From contig JAGPXD010000003.1 of NCBI GenBank assembly GCA_020746995.1, positions 5,642,001 to 5,706,000 of the forward strand: 64,000 nt of DNA. The letters are read 5' to 3'. The translations under genes and the position numbers were made by a program. This stretch comes from Plectosphaerella cucumerina (Eukaryota > Ascomycota > Sordariomycetes > Glomerellales > Plectosphaerellaceae). How positions within the stretch are numbered: position 1 is the first letter of the stretch; each line of letters begins with the position of its first letter. Shown here piece after piece: positions 24,635 to 33,946 of the stretch. Under the pieces are notes generated by a model that worked only from the letters and a program-made list of their open reading frames with translations, was not told the origin of the DNA and searched no databases.

Positions 24635-26240
24635 GTTGATGTCGCCGGTAGGTGGCGGTGTCCTAAGGGAGCACGAGAGCCGCAAGCACGCCGACCATTG
24701 ACGTCTATATGAGGCTGCTGAACTGGCAGAGAGGGTACAGGGCTTGCCCGCTTCTGGATTTCAGCCCTTCAGCTCCACCCACAGGGCCGAAGCAAAATAC
24801 GCGCTACTAAGGCCCGCGGCGCTGCCGCTGAGCGCCAGGCTGAAAGCAGACACCAGTGCGACGGCCCAACGCCCCGACACACTTTTCTCATTGGTGAGCT
24901 GATGAATGGAGGAAAAGGGACTGTTTCATTTCCTGACCAAGCCCTCCGCAGCTTTCTTTTCTAACATTTCAAGTGGGCGGTTGTGGTGATTGGGGATGAC
25001 AGTGAGGAGATTGCAGTGCCAAATGCCGACACATCTCATCGGCCGCCCAGGAGCGTTGCTCTCCACCAAAGTCAAGGTCAACCAGTACAATGAAAGCAGG
25101 CATGGTCAGTCCGGTCCATCTCATATGCAGTGGCGTTTGCTTGGTTCATGGAATGCGGGGATGCCGGAGTTGGTCGGCGCACTTGGCAGGCGATACTCGA
25201 CGGTCACTCAGCCCGGCCTTGTCAACGGCCTACCTGCTTTGAGCTTCGGGCACAGGGGCACGTGGGCAACATGTCATCATTCTCGGTATTTGCGCTTCTG
25301 GGCCGGGGAAACCCTAGGGAGCTAGATCTATCTTGTTGCCTGTGCTTAAACCAACATCAGCGTTTACTGATGCATTTCGTAGTCGCTGTGGTCCGTACTC
25401 TGACGCTGGACTCTCTCCCAGAGGCACTCAACCCCATGATATATCTCTTGCGGACAACTTTCTCTCAGGAGTCTAGGTATATCCATCCAGGTGCATCTGG
25501 CCTCGCAGAGGCTGGTAGTTCCACGCAAATTGTCTCCAGTTCTCGACTGAGAGCTTTGCGATTGTCCTGGGTAGGTGATGTGAGAGGAACACTCGATGTG
25601 ATGTACATGGAGTTCTTCAGCTCGAAGTGCTGCCCCTATTGTGGAGGTCCGACAGTGGGCCGAACCCCTGAGCCCCTGAACCCCTGAATCAAGGTTCTCC
25701 TCGCAATCCGAGGCTGTCCATCAAGTGCACAGTTGCATCTTCAAAACGCATTCGCGGCACTTCGAGAGAACTGTACTACTTGCAAGAAGTCCGGCTATCC
25801 AATTGACACTTACACTTCCCCTCTATGTAGAGGACGGTCGCACGAAGATCGCACAAGTTGACAGCCGGCTCTTTCAATCGCCACAAAGTGGACCCTGAAG
25901 TCTTGAAATGTAGGACCGTGGCGTTCTGCTTGCTTTTGCGAACTCGTCCGAGTTTTAAAGTGCCAAAAGCATTACCCCTTAAGACTGTGCACTGCCTCGG
26001 ACTGGATCGAAGCTGAGCAATAGCAAGGCCGCGAATGGCGCCTCCCACTGACAACCCCTGCCGGATGTCCAAAGTGCCGACATCTAACAGGGGTCCAGAA
26101 CGCGTCATGATGGCAGCTGAACCACCATCACAAATGTCGTCCAGTCCATAAAAGAAGGCCCTCCCCCCCGAGACATGCGACACCAAAATTTCAGAGTCAA
26201 GTTGGGTTGGTGAGGAGACGACAGCCCTCGCAATCCCGCG
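24635..26240. other. intergenic between divergent membrane-protein genes
   Basis: About 1.6 kb shared by a minus-strand and a plus-strand gene. A short CCCCTGA-type triplication lies at about 25665-25687. Open frames here lack recognisable features. Confidence 0.5.
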
Positions 26241-27710
26241 ATGAGGCAATTCTCGCCAATCTGCACGCTGCCGGAGACCGGCCCAGCTTTCATCAGCGCA
26301 CCGAACGTGCGCTCAACATTCGACATCGTCTGGACATGCATCACTGTTCTCATCCTCTGTTCTTGGTCGGTCCTGCATCTCACGGTCCCCGAACAATATA
26401 CTCCAAAAACTCGGAGACAGAGGTTCAATCTCCAGGCCGCGCGGCTAGGGCTCAAAGTCAAATGGATGCTCATCACACTGATCGGACCCGAGTTTATCTT
26501 TGGAAGTGCCGCCGCGGCCTGGTATTTGGCACGGCGGAACACGCCTGACCTGCAACAGGTGGCCGAAGAAGACAGCGTGCCCTGGTCCAGGGCCCATACC
26601 TCGTTCGCCGATATTGGAGGCTTCGTCTTGCGATTCCACAACGACGATGGTTTGGTGGCCCCGGGAACGCCCAACTTCACACGAGGCTCGGGGAACAGCT
26701 ACGGAATGGAATTTGAAGATATCCTCGCCACCCAGGATGACCAAAAGCTCAGGGATAAGCGAAAAAAGATTAGGGCCAAGCTGGAAGCTCGAGCACGCCG
26801 CTACGGCACATCGCCATGGCGTCCACACAAGACACATGAGATGCATTCGGCAGAAGCATTGAAGCTGGCAGCTTCCAGAAGCTGGCGCGAAGTGGATGAA
26901 AGTCTCCTTCTTCTGGAGGGCGACATGTGGATCCTAACAGCCTGTCAGCTGTACAAGGCTCGAATCTCTGGTATCATACCGACCCTGCCGCACGTCACCC
27001 AGGAGGATTTGGACGACAAAAACAAGGGAGATGTGCTCGTCAAATCATTGGCGGTGGCTCAGGTGTCCTGGATGGTTTTCCAAGTCATTGTTCGTGCCAC
27101 GTTGAGCCGCCCGTCTTCTCCCCTGGAGATTATGGCCATGGCTTTTGCAGTGAGCACCTTTCTCTTCTACCTGTTGTCGATGGACCGCCCGCAAAACATC
27201 AACACGCCTTTCTACATCCACGCGCAACGACCAGCTTCTGCCGACGAGATGGCCATGTTCGCCGTGGATGCATCGAACGGGGACAGGCTCAGGGTTCAAA
27301 ACAACGACACGCCATATTCGACGAGAGAGAGTAGAAGTGGCCTCATTCTTTCGACGCCCCAGATGGTATTTCTGATAACTATGGCTTTGGGTTCCCTGGT
27401 CTTTGGCGGATTGCATCTTTTTGGTTGGAACTCTCCGTTTCCTACTGACATGGAGAAATGGCTTTGGCGAGCGTCGTCGTTGGTAACAATGCTGGCTCCG
27501 ATCACTACCCTAGGGATAGTGGCAATGATCCCAAGGCCAGGCGTGATGGGTCTTGGGGAGTTAGCAAGTGACGGAGTTGTGTATACGGGGCTTCTGGCGT
27601 TGGCCATCGCACGTCTGTTCATCACTGTCGAGGCATTCCGGTCACTGTACTATCTCCCCCCCGAAAATTATGTCAACACTTGGGCTGCAAATATTCCACA
27701 CTTTGGATGA
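26241..27710 (+). CDS. multi-pass membrane protein, conserved fungal unknown
   Basis: A single exon of 489 residues. An early TFDIVWTCITVLILCSWSVL segment forms the first span and is characteristic of a large ascomycete family of unannotated membrane proteins that open with a Cys-containing helix followed by a W-T-VLH-VP motif. A cytosolic stretch of about 200 residues with a basic Lys/Arg cluster (KKIRAK) separates the N-terminal spans from four to five C-terminal ones. The C-terminus ends in the aromatic LYYLPPENYVNTWAANIPHFG region, where such proteins usually stop. Function is unknown. A neighbour of comparable character lies upstream on the opposite strand. Confidence 0.82.
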   Translation: MRQFSPICTLPETGPAFISAPNVRSTFDIVWTCITVLILCSWSVLHLTVPEQYTPKTRRQRFNLQAARLGLKVKWMLITLIGPEFIFGSAAAAWYLARRNTPDLQQVAEEDSVPWSRAHTSFADIGGFVLRFHNDDGLVAPGTPNFTRGSGNSYGMEFEDILATQDDQKLRDKRKKIRAKLEARARRYGTSPWRPHKTHEMHSAEALKLAASRSWREVDESLLLLEGDMWILTACQLYKARISGIIPTLPHVTQEDLDDKNKGDVLVKSLAVAQVSWMVFQVIVRATLSRPSSPLEIMAMAFAVSTFLFYLLSMDRPQNINTPFYIHAQRPASADEMAMFAVDASNGDRLRVQNNDTPYSTRESRSGLILSTPQMVFLITMALGSLVFGGLHLFGWNSPFPTDMEKWLWRASSLVTMLAPITTLGIVAMIPRPGVMGLGELASDGVVYTGLLALAIARLFITVEAFRSLYYLPPENYVNTWAANIPHFG

Positions 27711-27930
27711 CTGGAGCGGTTTTAAAAGTAGAAGAGGATGGAACTTGGAGATGTTCAAATATGTTACCGATGAAAAGTTAGATTGTAGATTGTGCGATGA
27801 GTGTCACTGCTTGCCAGATAGTATGATACTCCAATCAGTATACACAGCGATCAAAGTTCAAGTCGGATTACAGATCCATACTCAGAACTGGTGCTTCGTG
27901 ACCGAAGTGTATTTCCCCAACGCTGACTAC

Positions 27931-29472
27931 TTACGCCCGCGGGATCCAGTCGGTCCCGTTGGCACGAAGCAGCTTCGTGATCTCATCAATGTCGACTCCC
28001 AGTGCCTTCTCGATCAACCTCGGGATCTGCGTGTTATCCCAGCTTCCAGCGTACTGGACCTTAATCTGGTCTCCCATCTCGCCAGCTCCGTATCCATACA
28101 GAATGGTGTCAACAGCAGAGTGTCCGCCCGTAGACCACTTGATGTTGGTTCTGGCGTTCTGGAGACCAACAAGGTTGGACGTGAAGCTGCCCGCCAGGAG
28201 GCGGTCAATCTCGGAAGTCGAGGCATCGGTGATGCCGTAGGCAGGGAGAATCTCGTTGACGAGGTATCCCCGACGATCCGAGCCGCTGTACCGGCTCCAG
28301 AGACTGCTGAGGTAGCTGGCGGAGTGCTTGGCCTTGCCGATGGGCAGCGGGTTGTAGCCGCTGGGCAGGGTGATGCCACCAGTCTCGTGGTCGCCGACAG
28401 CGAGGAAGACGGTGTCGGGGTGCTCATCGATCCAGCGCATGACGACATCAGCGACCTTGTTGAACTCAAGAACATCGTGGAGATGAGACACGGGGTCGTT
28501 GTCGTGCGACGCATGGTCGATGCGGCTGCTCTCGATCATCATGAAGTAGCCCTTGTCCTTGCAGTGGGTGGCGCGGTGCAGCGAGTTCAGGGCTGCGATG
28601 GTCATCTCGGACAGGGACGGCTCGCGGTCTGCCTCGGGCTGCTGCTGGCGATCAATGTCGTAGCCGAGGTCACCGTCGTTGAACAGGCCGACGTAGGGAA
28701 GGCGGATGTCGCCGAGGCCGCTCTCGAGAGCATCGAAGCCAGAGCGGTTCTGGGCGACGTAGTAGCCATTCTCCTCGGCAAACGAGAAGAGGTCGACACC
28801 GTCCTGGCGGCACGAGCCAGCCTGGCCTTGAGGCTTGAAGTAGCACCGGCCGCCGCCGAGGAGGATGTCCACGCTCTGACCGAGGGGGTGGCTATAGCCA
28901 ATCTGCTGCTCGGCGATGGCGGCGAGAGCGTTACGGTTGTTGACGTGAGAGGAGAAGACTGAGAGGTCAGCGGAGGAGACTTGGAGGGTCCATGGAAAAT
29001 CTAACTTACCGGCAGGCGTGGCGTGGTTGATGATGGAGGTGACGACAAGTGCCGTCTTCAGGCCAGCATGCTTGGCCGCCTCCAGGACCGTGCCAACGGG
29101 TTGCCCGTTGGGAAGAACGCCGATAGCGCCGTTCTCAGTCTTGACACCTGAGGCGAGGGCGGTTCCAGCGGCAGCCGAGTCGGTGACCAGGTTGTTGCTG
29201 GAGTGGGTGCGGATGTTGCCAATAGTCTGCTGGTGTCAGTGGTGTATCTGGCAGACTGTGCGGCCGCAGCATACCGTCACATCCATGGGGAGACCCTCAA
29301 TGACCGGAGCCCGTGTTGTGGATGTTCCATTGGCCATGGCGAGATACGTCCTGAGGAGCGTCTGCGAGGCGGGTGCCAAGCCATCGGGCACGATGAAGAT
29401 GAAGTTCTTGGGCTCCACGGCAGCAAAGACAGCTTGGGCCATGGCCCCGACAAGGACGGTGGAACTACGCAT
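27931..29472 (-). CDS. secreted alkaline phosphatase
   Basis: Three exons, 29472-29275, 29226-29010 and 28958-27931, with introns of 48 and 51 bp, encoding 480 residues. Residues 1-18 are a signal peptide, followed at once by NFIFIVPDG, where Asp30 is a metal ligand. The nucleophile Ser83 lies in VTDSAAAGTALASG, the signature of the alkaline phosphatase family. Later metal-site motifs ESSRIDHASHDND, DHETGG and GGHSAVDT are present and in order. The enzyme hydrolyses phosphate monoesters, here probably outside the cell or in the secretory route; no C-terminal anchor is visible. Its stop lies 220 bp from that of the convergent membrane-protein gene. It may be phosphate-repressed as in other fungi, but I found no CACGTG site to support that directly. 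Confidence 0.92.
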
Positions 29473-30201
29473 GTTGAAGGAGTAGCGATTGACAGGCGAC
29501 TCGGTATCAACACAGCAGACGTGACTAGGCGAACTTGCAGAATGCTCCGAGACGGAAGTAGTCAAATGAATGACTCGGGAATTCGAACCTTATAAAGACT
29601 TGAAGAGAACTCACGCGACATTTTGCATCCAGTTACTTCGCTCGCTCAAGCGGTGGTCTTGCCGGCGTAATATCCTTGCATTCGCCGGGGTTGCATCTGA
29701 GAGGCCGCTCAGGGGCAAAAACAGCCTCACGTGCTCGCCATGGAAACACCATTCTTCCCGGGAGTCTGAACGCCAAGAAACAAGCGCGCTCCTTCGGTGT
29801 CATCGTTCTACTTGCTCACCGTGATGTGACAACGTGCCTCGATAGTATCATGTACGCCAAGGGGCGGTTGGCGATGATGGCTGCCAAGGTAGGCAGGTGA
29901 ATGCAATCATCTGGGAACAGAGTTCAAGATAGCCACGTTTCGCGCGTTCCTAGCCCACGTGGGGGTCGGTATGATGGAAAACGTTGGAAATTCTGCTCAT
30001 GTCTGAGGACCTTGATGGCCGTCGTCGATCGGCAGGTCTTGGCGTTTGTCAGGGGCGTCACGTGAGTCTTACCTCATCAACCGAAATGGTCTCCGATGCT
30101 TTGTCATCATCAGAGCTTCCTTGGCAACTTCAACCCTTCACCTCTCATCAATCAGCGAACATTCTCATGTCACCTCGTTAAGATTCAATTGCAGCGCCCA
30201 C
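29473..30201. other. divergent promoter region
   Basis: Lies between the phosphatase (minus) and a small basic-protein gene (plus). No gene or recognised motif. Confidence 0.4.
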
Positions 30202-30591
30202 ATGGACGACCGCAAAGACGGCAAGCAGCCGACCACGTCATCGCGCGCCCCTGAGGTCACGGCCAACGCGTCCTCAAGACCGCCAAGTCGCGCATCGTCC
30301 GTCTCTCTGCAACACCCCCAGCAGCGCATCGTGTCCAGTCGCACGCGCGTGCAGACAGATCGCAGCGCGCCTGAGCCCCGCCTTCAGCCTTATCAACAGC
30401 GTGCACCAAGATCGGGCAGATCGCAAGGTGGCGCCCCGTCCGTGCGACTCGACATGAATCTCGATATCGAGATCGAGATGAAGGCTAAGATCAAGGGCAC
30501 CATCGTCCTGTCCTTCGAGTGGGTGCATCCCTCATATCACAATTCTCATTCTGACACATCCAGGGGGGGAAACCAGGGACGCAAACGTTGA
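30202..30591 (+). CDS. small basic conserved fungal protein
   Basis: Exon 1 is 30202-30518 and exon 2 is 30564-30591. They are separated by a 45-bp GTGGGT...CAG intron with a CTGAC branch site, giving 114 residues. The N-terminal 75 residues are Ser/Arg/Pro/Gln-rich and probably disordered. The ordered part is a short RLDMNLDIEIEMKAKIKGTI segment that matches a recurring motif of small ascomycete proteins of unknown function (alternating acidic/hydrophobic, then K-A-K-I-x-G). The intron length is a multiple of three and has no stop, so retention would give a 129-residue form with the same C-terminus. The ATG at 30202 is the first that starts the ordered frame; an upstream non-coding exon is possible. 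Confidence 0.65.
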   Translation: MDDRKDGKQPTTSSRAPEVTANASSRPPSRASSVSLQHPQQRIVSSRTRVQTDRSAPEPRLQPYQQRAPRSGRSQGGAPSVRLDMNLDIEIEMKAKIKGTIVLSFEWVHPSYHNSHSDTSRGGNQGRKR

Positions 30592-30605
30592 TTCATCGAC
30601 CATCA

Positions 30606-31337
30606 CTAGTATGCCTCGAGCTTGTGCTTCTGCGCTCCATGCGCCGGCCCGTCCGCACTAGCTTTGTGCTTCCTCATGCCTCCTGCAGGCGACGACGGCG
30701 CGCAGCCAAAATCATGACCGAGCCGCGATGAGCCGCGAATGTCCATCGACGGCCCACCACCACGCGATGGGAGCGGCGAACTCCCTCCCGGCGTCACCTC
30801 TCGAGCGGCCACATCACCCCGCGCTGACATGGCGGACGACCGGCGATGCGGCGCCCGAAGATTCGAGTGGCGCCCGAACTTGCGACTGGCGGTCCCCTTG
30901 CGCATCTCGGGGAACATCATATTGGCGATGGAGGGCCGAATCGACGCTGCTCAAGTCAGAACCAGGCCTATCCGCACCACAATCCGGGGACACTCACCCG
31001 TTCGAGTACATCTCTCGCAGCACCCGTGAGCGCACTGCTGCGTGTTGAAATGCTCCATGGAGCTCAGCTCTTCCGTCGGTCTCGGCAGGAAATTGCTGCA
31101 CCAACCGAGATGGTTAGGGCCGTGGTTGCACTGGCAGCACGTCCAGCTCCCGCCGATGGCCTTGTACTGGCAGTGCTGCAAGGGACAGTCTAGGCTTGAG
31201 GACTGCGCCGCGGCGTAGGTGATGTGCCGACACGGCGTCTCGACCCCGGTGGACAAGTCGATGACCGCAGCGGGGCAGTAGTGCCAGTTGATGGACGTGT
31301 GAGAGCAGGCGTGATGCCGGGGGTGGCCGTGACACAT
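30606..31337 (-). CDS. Cys/His-rich fungal protein, unknown function
   Basis: Two exons, 31337-30998 and 30946-30606, around a 51-bp GTGAGT...CAG intron with a CTGAC branch site, encoding 226 residues. The first ~110 residues carry closely spaced Cys and His (starting MCHGHPRHHACSH and including WTCCQCNHGPN and CAHGCCERC), consistent with metal binding. I recognise this pattern from conserved small fungal proteins of unknown role. The second exon encodes a basic, low-complexity Arg/Ser/Gly/Pro tail. No signal peptide, so the Cys are more likely zinc ligands than secreted disulfides. The stop is only 14 bp from the stop of the convergent upstream gene. Confidence 0.75.
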
Positions 31338-32166
31338 GATGGACTAACAATGGCTTGTTTGCTGAGGCATCGTCGGAGGAGAAGAGCTCTGCCCTCGCCC
31401 TTTTATGGCAGATCATACTGGACGGACGACCACCCCCAGATCGGATCCATCCATCCATCTGGGCCATCAACCCTGCAGCATCGGCCATCTGCCCCTTCCA
31501 CCAGGCACGTACCCGCACACTTACGCGAGACAAGTCGGATCTAAATCACCTCCCCCAAGACCGCCTCACCCCCGGACCCGAGCATCACCAAGCATCTGAC
31601 ACAGGACCACCAGATCGCGGGGCCCGGGCCCTGTTTCCTCGTAAGACGCAATTACCTTCCGCCGCACCTAGCCGGCGCGCCCACCCAGACTCGGCGTGTC
31701 TTGTGTAACCCGCCCACCCCCTCGCCACCAACCTGGCTCCCGGTTCCGGGGCGCCGTATAAGGATTCAATGTTTCGGGAGAAATATTGAGTCTGCGCGAC
31801 ACGAGCTCCAGCCCCGGCAGGCCGCAGGGCCCGACTCCCCGCCCCGTCGGTAGCCGTGGGGGACGCTGCTGCGGGGGCCGCAGGTGAGGCAGCTGACGTG
31901 ACCGGTGAACGATGGTTTTGCCCGATCGATGCTGGCTTGGTGTCGGGTCATGTTTCGGCTGATCTGTACTTGAGGAGGCTTGGATTAGCACCGCTCTGTA
32001 TGATTCTCGGCTGACAAACACTAGACAATGATCGAGATGGCCATGTACGTGGAGGCTTTCGAGCACTTCCTTCCGATCGACGTCTCATAAGCTGGAGGTA
32101 ACTAGCTGGCTGCGATGGATGCCCATGACCTCCTCCATGATGACAGTGACTGAATTGGTTGTACTT
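31338..32166. other. intergenic, nothing recognised
   Basis: Promoter of the Cys/His-rich gene's side and 3' flank of the aminotransferase. No repeat or coding signal supported. Confidence 0.4.
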
Positions 32167-33521
32167 TCAGATCTCAAAAGGATTTCGGACCACATCGTCA
32201 ATGGCCGAAGCAACATAATCAACGTTGCCCTCGTTCAACCCAGACACACTCATCCGTCCGCTCGGCAGCATGTAGACATGCCAACGGCTGCGCAGCAAGT
32301 TGACTTGCTCAGCAGTCAGGCCAGTGTACGCGAACATGCCAATCTGCGTGGTGATATGACTCCAGTCTCCCGGGGTCTGTCGGGTCTCGAGACCTTTACT
32401 CAGCAGCGCCCGCATTGACGCAATCCGCCCAGACATGGTCTTCAGATCTTCGCCCCATTCCTCAAAGAGATTTTTGTCGTTCAAGACCAGCGATGCAATC
32501 TTGGCGCCGTAGACAGGAGGTGTCGAAATCTCGACCCTCTGGAGGGCGGCCAGCTGTGAAGCCACCCTTGCAGCCGTTTCTTGGGCGTCAGGGCCAGGGG
32601 CCGCCATGAAGTGCAGACAGCCGGTCCTTTGGCCGTAGAGACCGAGGTTCTTCGAAAAGGATTGTGCGACAAACATCTCGATACCCTGTTCCGCGAAATA
32701 TCTGACAGGGAAGCTGTCTCGGGCGAGGTCGCCAGTCGCGAAGCCTTGATAGGCGCAGTCGAAAAAGGGGAACAACCCCGACTTTTGGACTACCAAAGCC
32801 AGCCTTTTCCACTGGTCGGGGGTTGGATCAAGTCCGGTTGGGTTGTGGGCGCATGCTTGAAGCACCACGATGCTCCCTCGTGGTGCGGACTCGAGCGTCT
32901 GAATCATGCCTTCGATGTCAAGAGACTTGGTCTCCTTCGCATAGTACGGGTACCACTTGACGAGCAGCCCTACATGTCTGAAGATGGGGGCGTGATTGTC
33001 CCAGGTCGGATCGGAGAGGTAGACGGTGGGGTTGGATGCGTGGAGAAACCGCGCCAGAAACATAGCTCCGAGGTGGACGGCGCCGGTTCCTGAGATGGTC
33101 TGGGAAGAGCACCGCTGGAAGAGAGCGAATTTCAGCATCTTCGAGCGCACTGAGAGGCAGAGGACTTACCCGGTTGAACTCAATCCGTAACTTATCACCG
33201 AAAAGCACTTTCGCAGCGGCAGAGCAGAAACTGGGGTCGCCGGAAAGAGGCAGGTACTCATGGTTCTGGCGAAGATCGGAGTGGTACAGTTGAGCAGCCT
33301 ACATTTGTCAATCATGGTCGGAAAACGCCATTTTCTGTTGAGCGTACCTTCTTCACAACTGGAAGTACCCACGGCTGCCCGGCTTCATCTTTATACGCCC
33401 CGATGACAAGATTGATCTTGTCGGGGTGAGCATCCTCTTGGAACTCGGCTCGAAGTCCGTAATGGAGATCAGCCGGGGCTTGAGGGACGATGTTGACTGG
33501 AAAGATGGTATTGAAAGACAT
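32167..33521 (-). CDS. aspartate aminotransferase-like enzyme
   Basis: Three exons, 33521-33348, 33298-33170 and 33114-32167, with introns of 49 and 55 bp, encoding 416 residues, the usual length of eukaryotic cytosolic class I aspartate aminotransferases. Family landmarks are in place: the substrate loop GAYKDE near the N-terminus, SGTGAVHLG, Trp139 (DPTWDNH), Asn192 (ACAHNPTG), Asp220/Tyr223 (FFDCAYQGFA), PLP-binding Lys256 (AQSFSKNLGLYGQRTG) and the carboxylate-binding Arg in GRMSVSGLN. No mitochondrial presequence or PTS1. The enzyme exchanges an amino group between dicarboxylic amino acids and 2-oxoglutarate. It is transcribed divergently from a phosphonopyruvate-hydrolase-like gene 425 bp away. 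Phosphonoalanine is a structural analogue of aspartate, so that substrate is plausible but unproven. Confidence 0.92.
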
Positions 33522-33946
33522 CTTTACGTGAGGTCTGAGTGGTGATGCTTCTTGAACACGGAATCGTTTAGGAACAAAGGGGCTTTGCTTTTAGCTTGAA
33601 AAGACATACCCCAAGCCCAGCCCCTTCGGCTCGCTACTCCCGAACACGGACTGCAAACATGTCGACAGCGCCCTTTTGTCCATCCACGTCAGCCTGCCCG
33701 GATAAGATGACTGTTCCGAGGTTTGGCTTCTCTCGGATGAGGGGTTCCGAACAATGTCCACCTATGGACGCTGGCGCCCAGAGAATCGGGTGCTGCTTCG
33801 GTGCTTGGCATGTCATCCTTCGGCTTCGGCTACCCGACATACATCACATCACAAACCAGAAGACACATGTGAAGCTCCGAATCATAACGATTAATTCTTC
33901 CCTCACGAGACTTTACTTTTCACCTGACCTCAACTGCCATTTCAAG
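33522..33946. promoter_or_regulatory. shared divergent promoter
   Basis: A 425-bp bidirectional intergenic region between the aminotransferase and the phosphonopyruvate-hydrolase-like gene. It contains a GATAAG element (33701-33706, the core of fungal nitrogen GATA-factor sites), a palindromic CACATGTG (33864-33871) and the inverted repeat listed separately. No CACGTG phosphate-regulator site was found. Site function is inferred from sequence only. Confidence 0.5.
33715..33737. promoter_or_regulatory. TCCGAG-N11-CTCGGA inverted repeat
   Basis: A perfect 6-bp inverted repeat (33715-33720 and 33732-33737) with an 11-nt spacer, containing CCG...CGG triplets of the everted type that fungal Zn2Cys6 regulators can bind. 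It lies roughly mid-way in the divergent promoter. Confidence 0.35.

Noticed and set aside
27568..28962. A 464-residue plus-strand frame across the alkaline phosphatase
   Set aside because: Antisense to a gene with all catalytic motifs; composition typical of a reversed coding frame.
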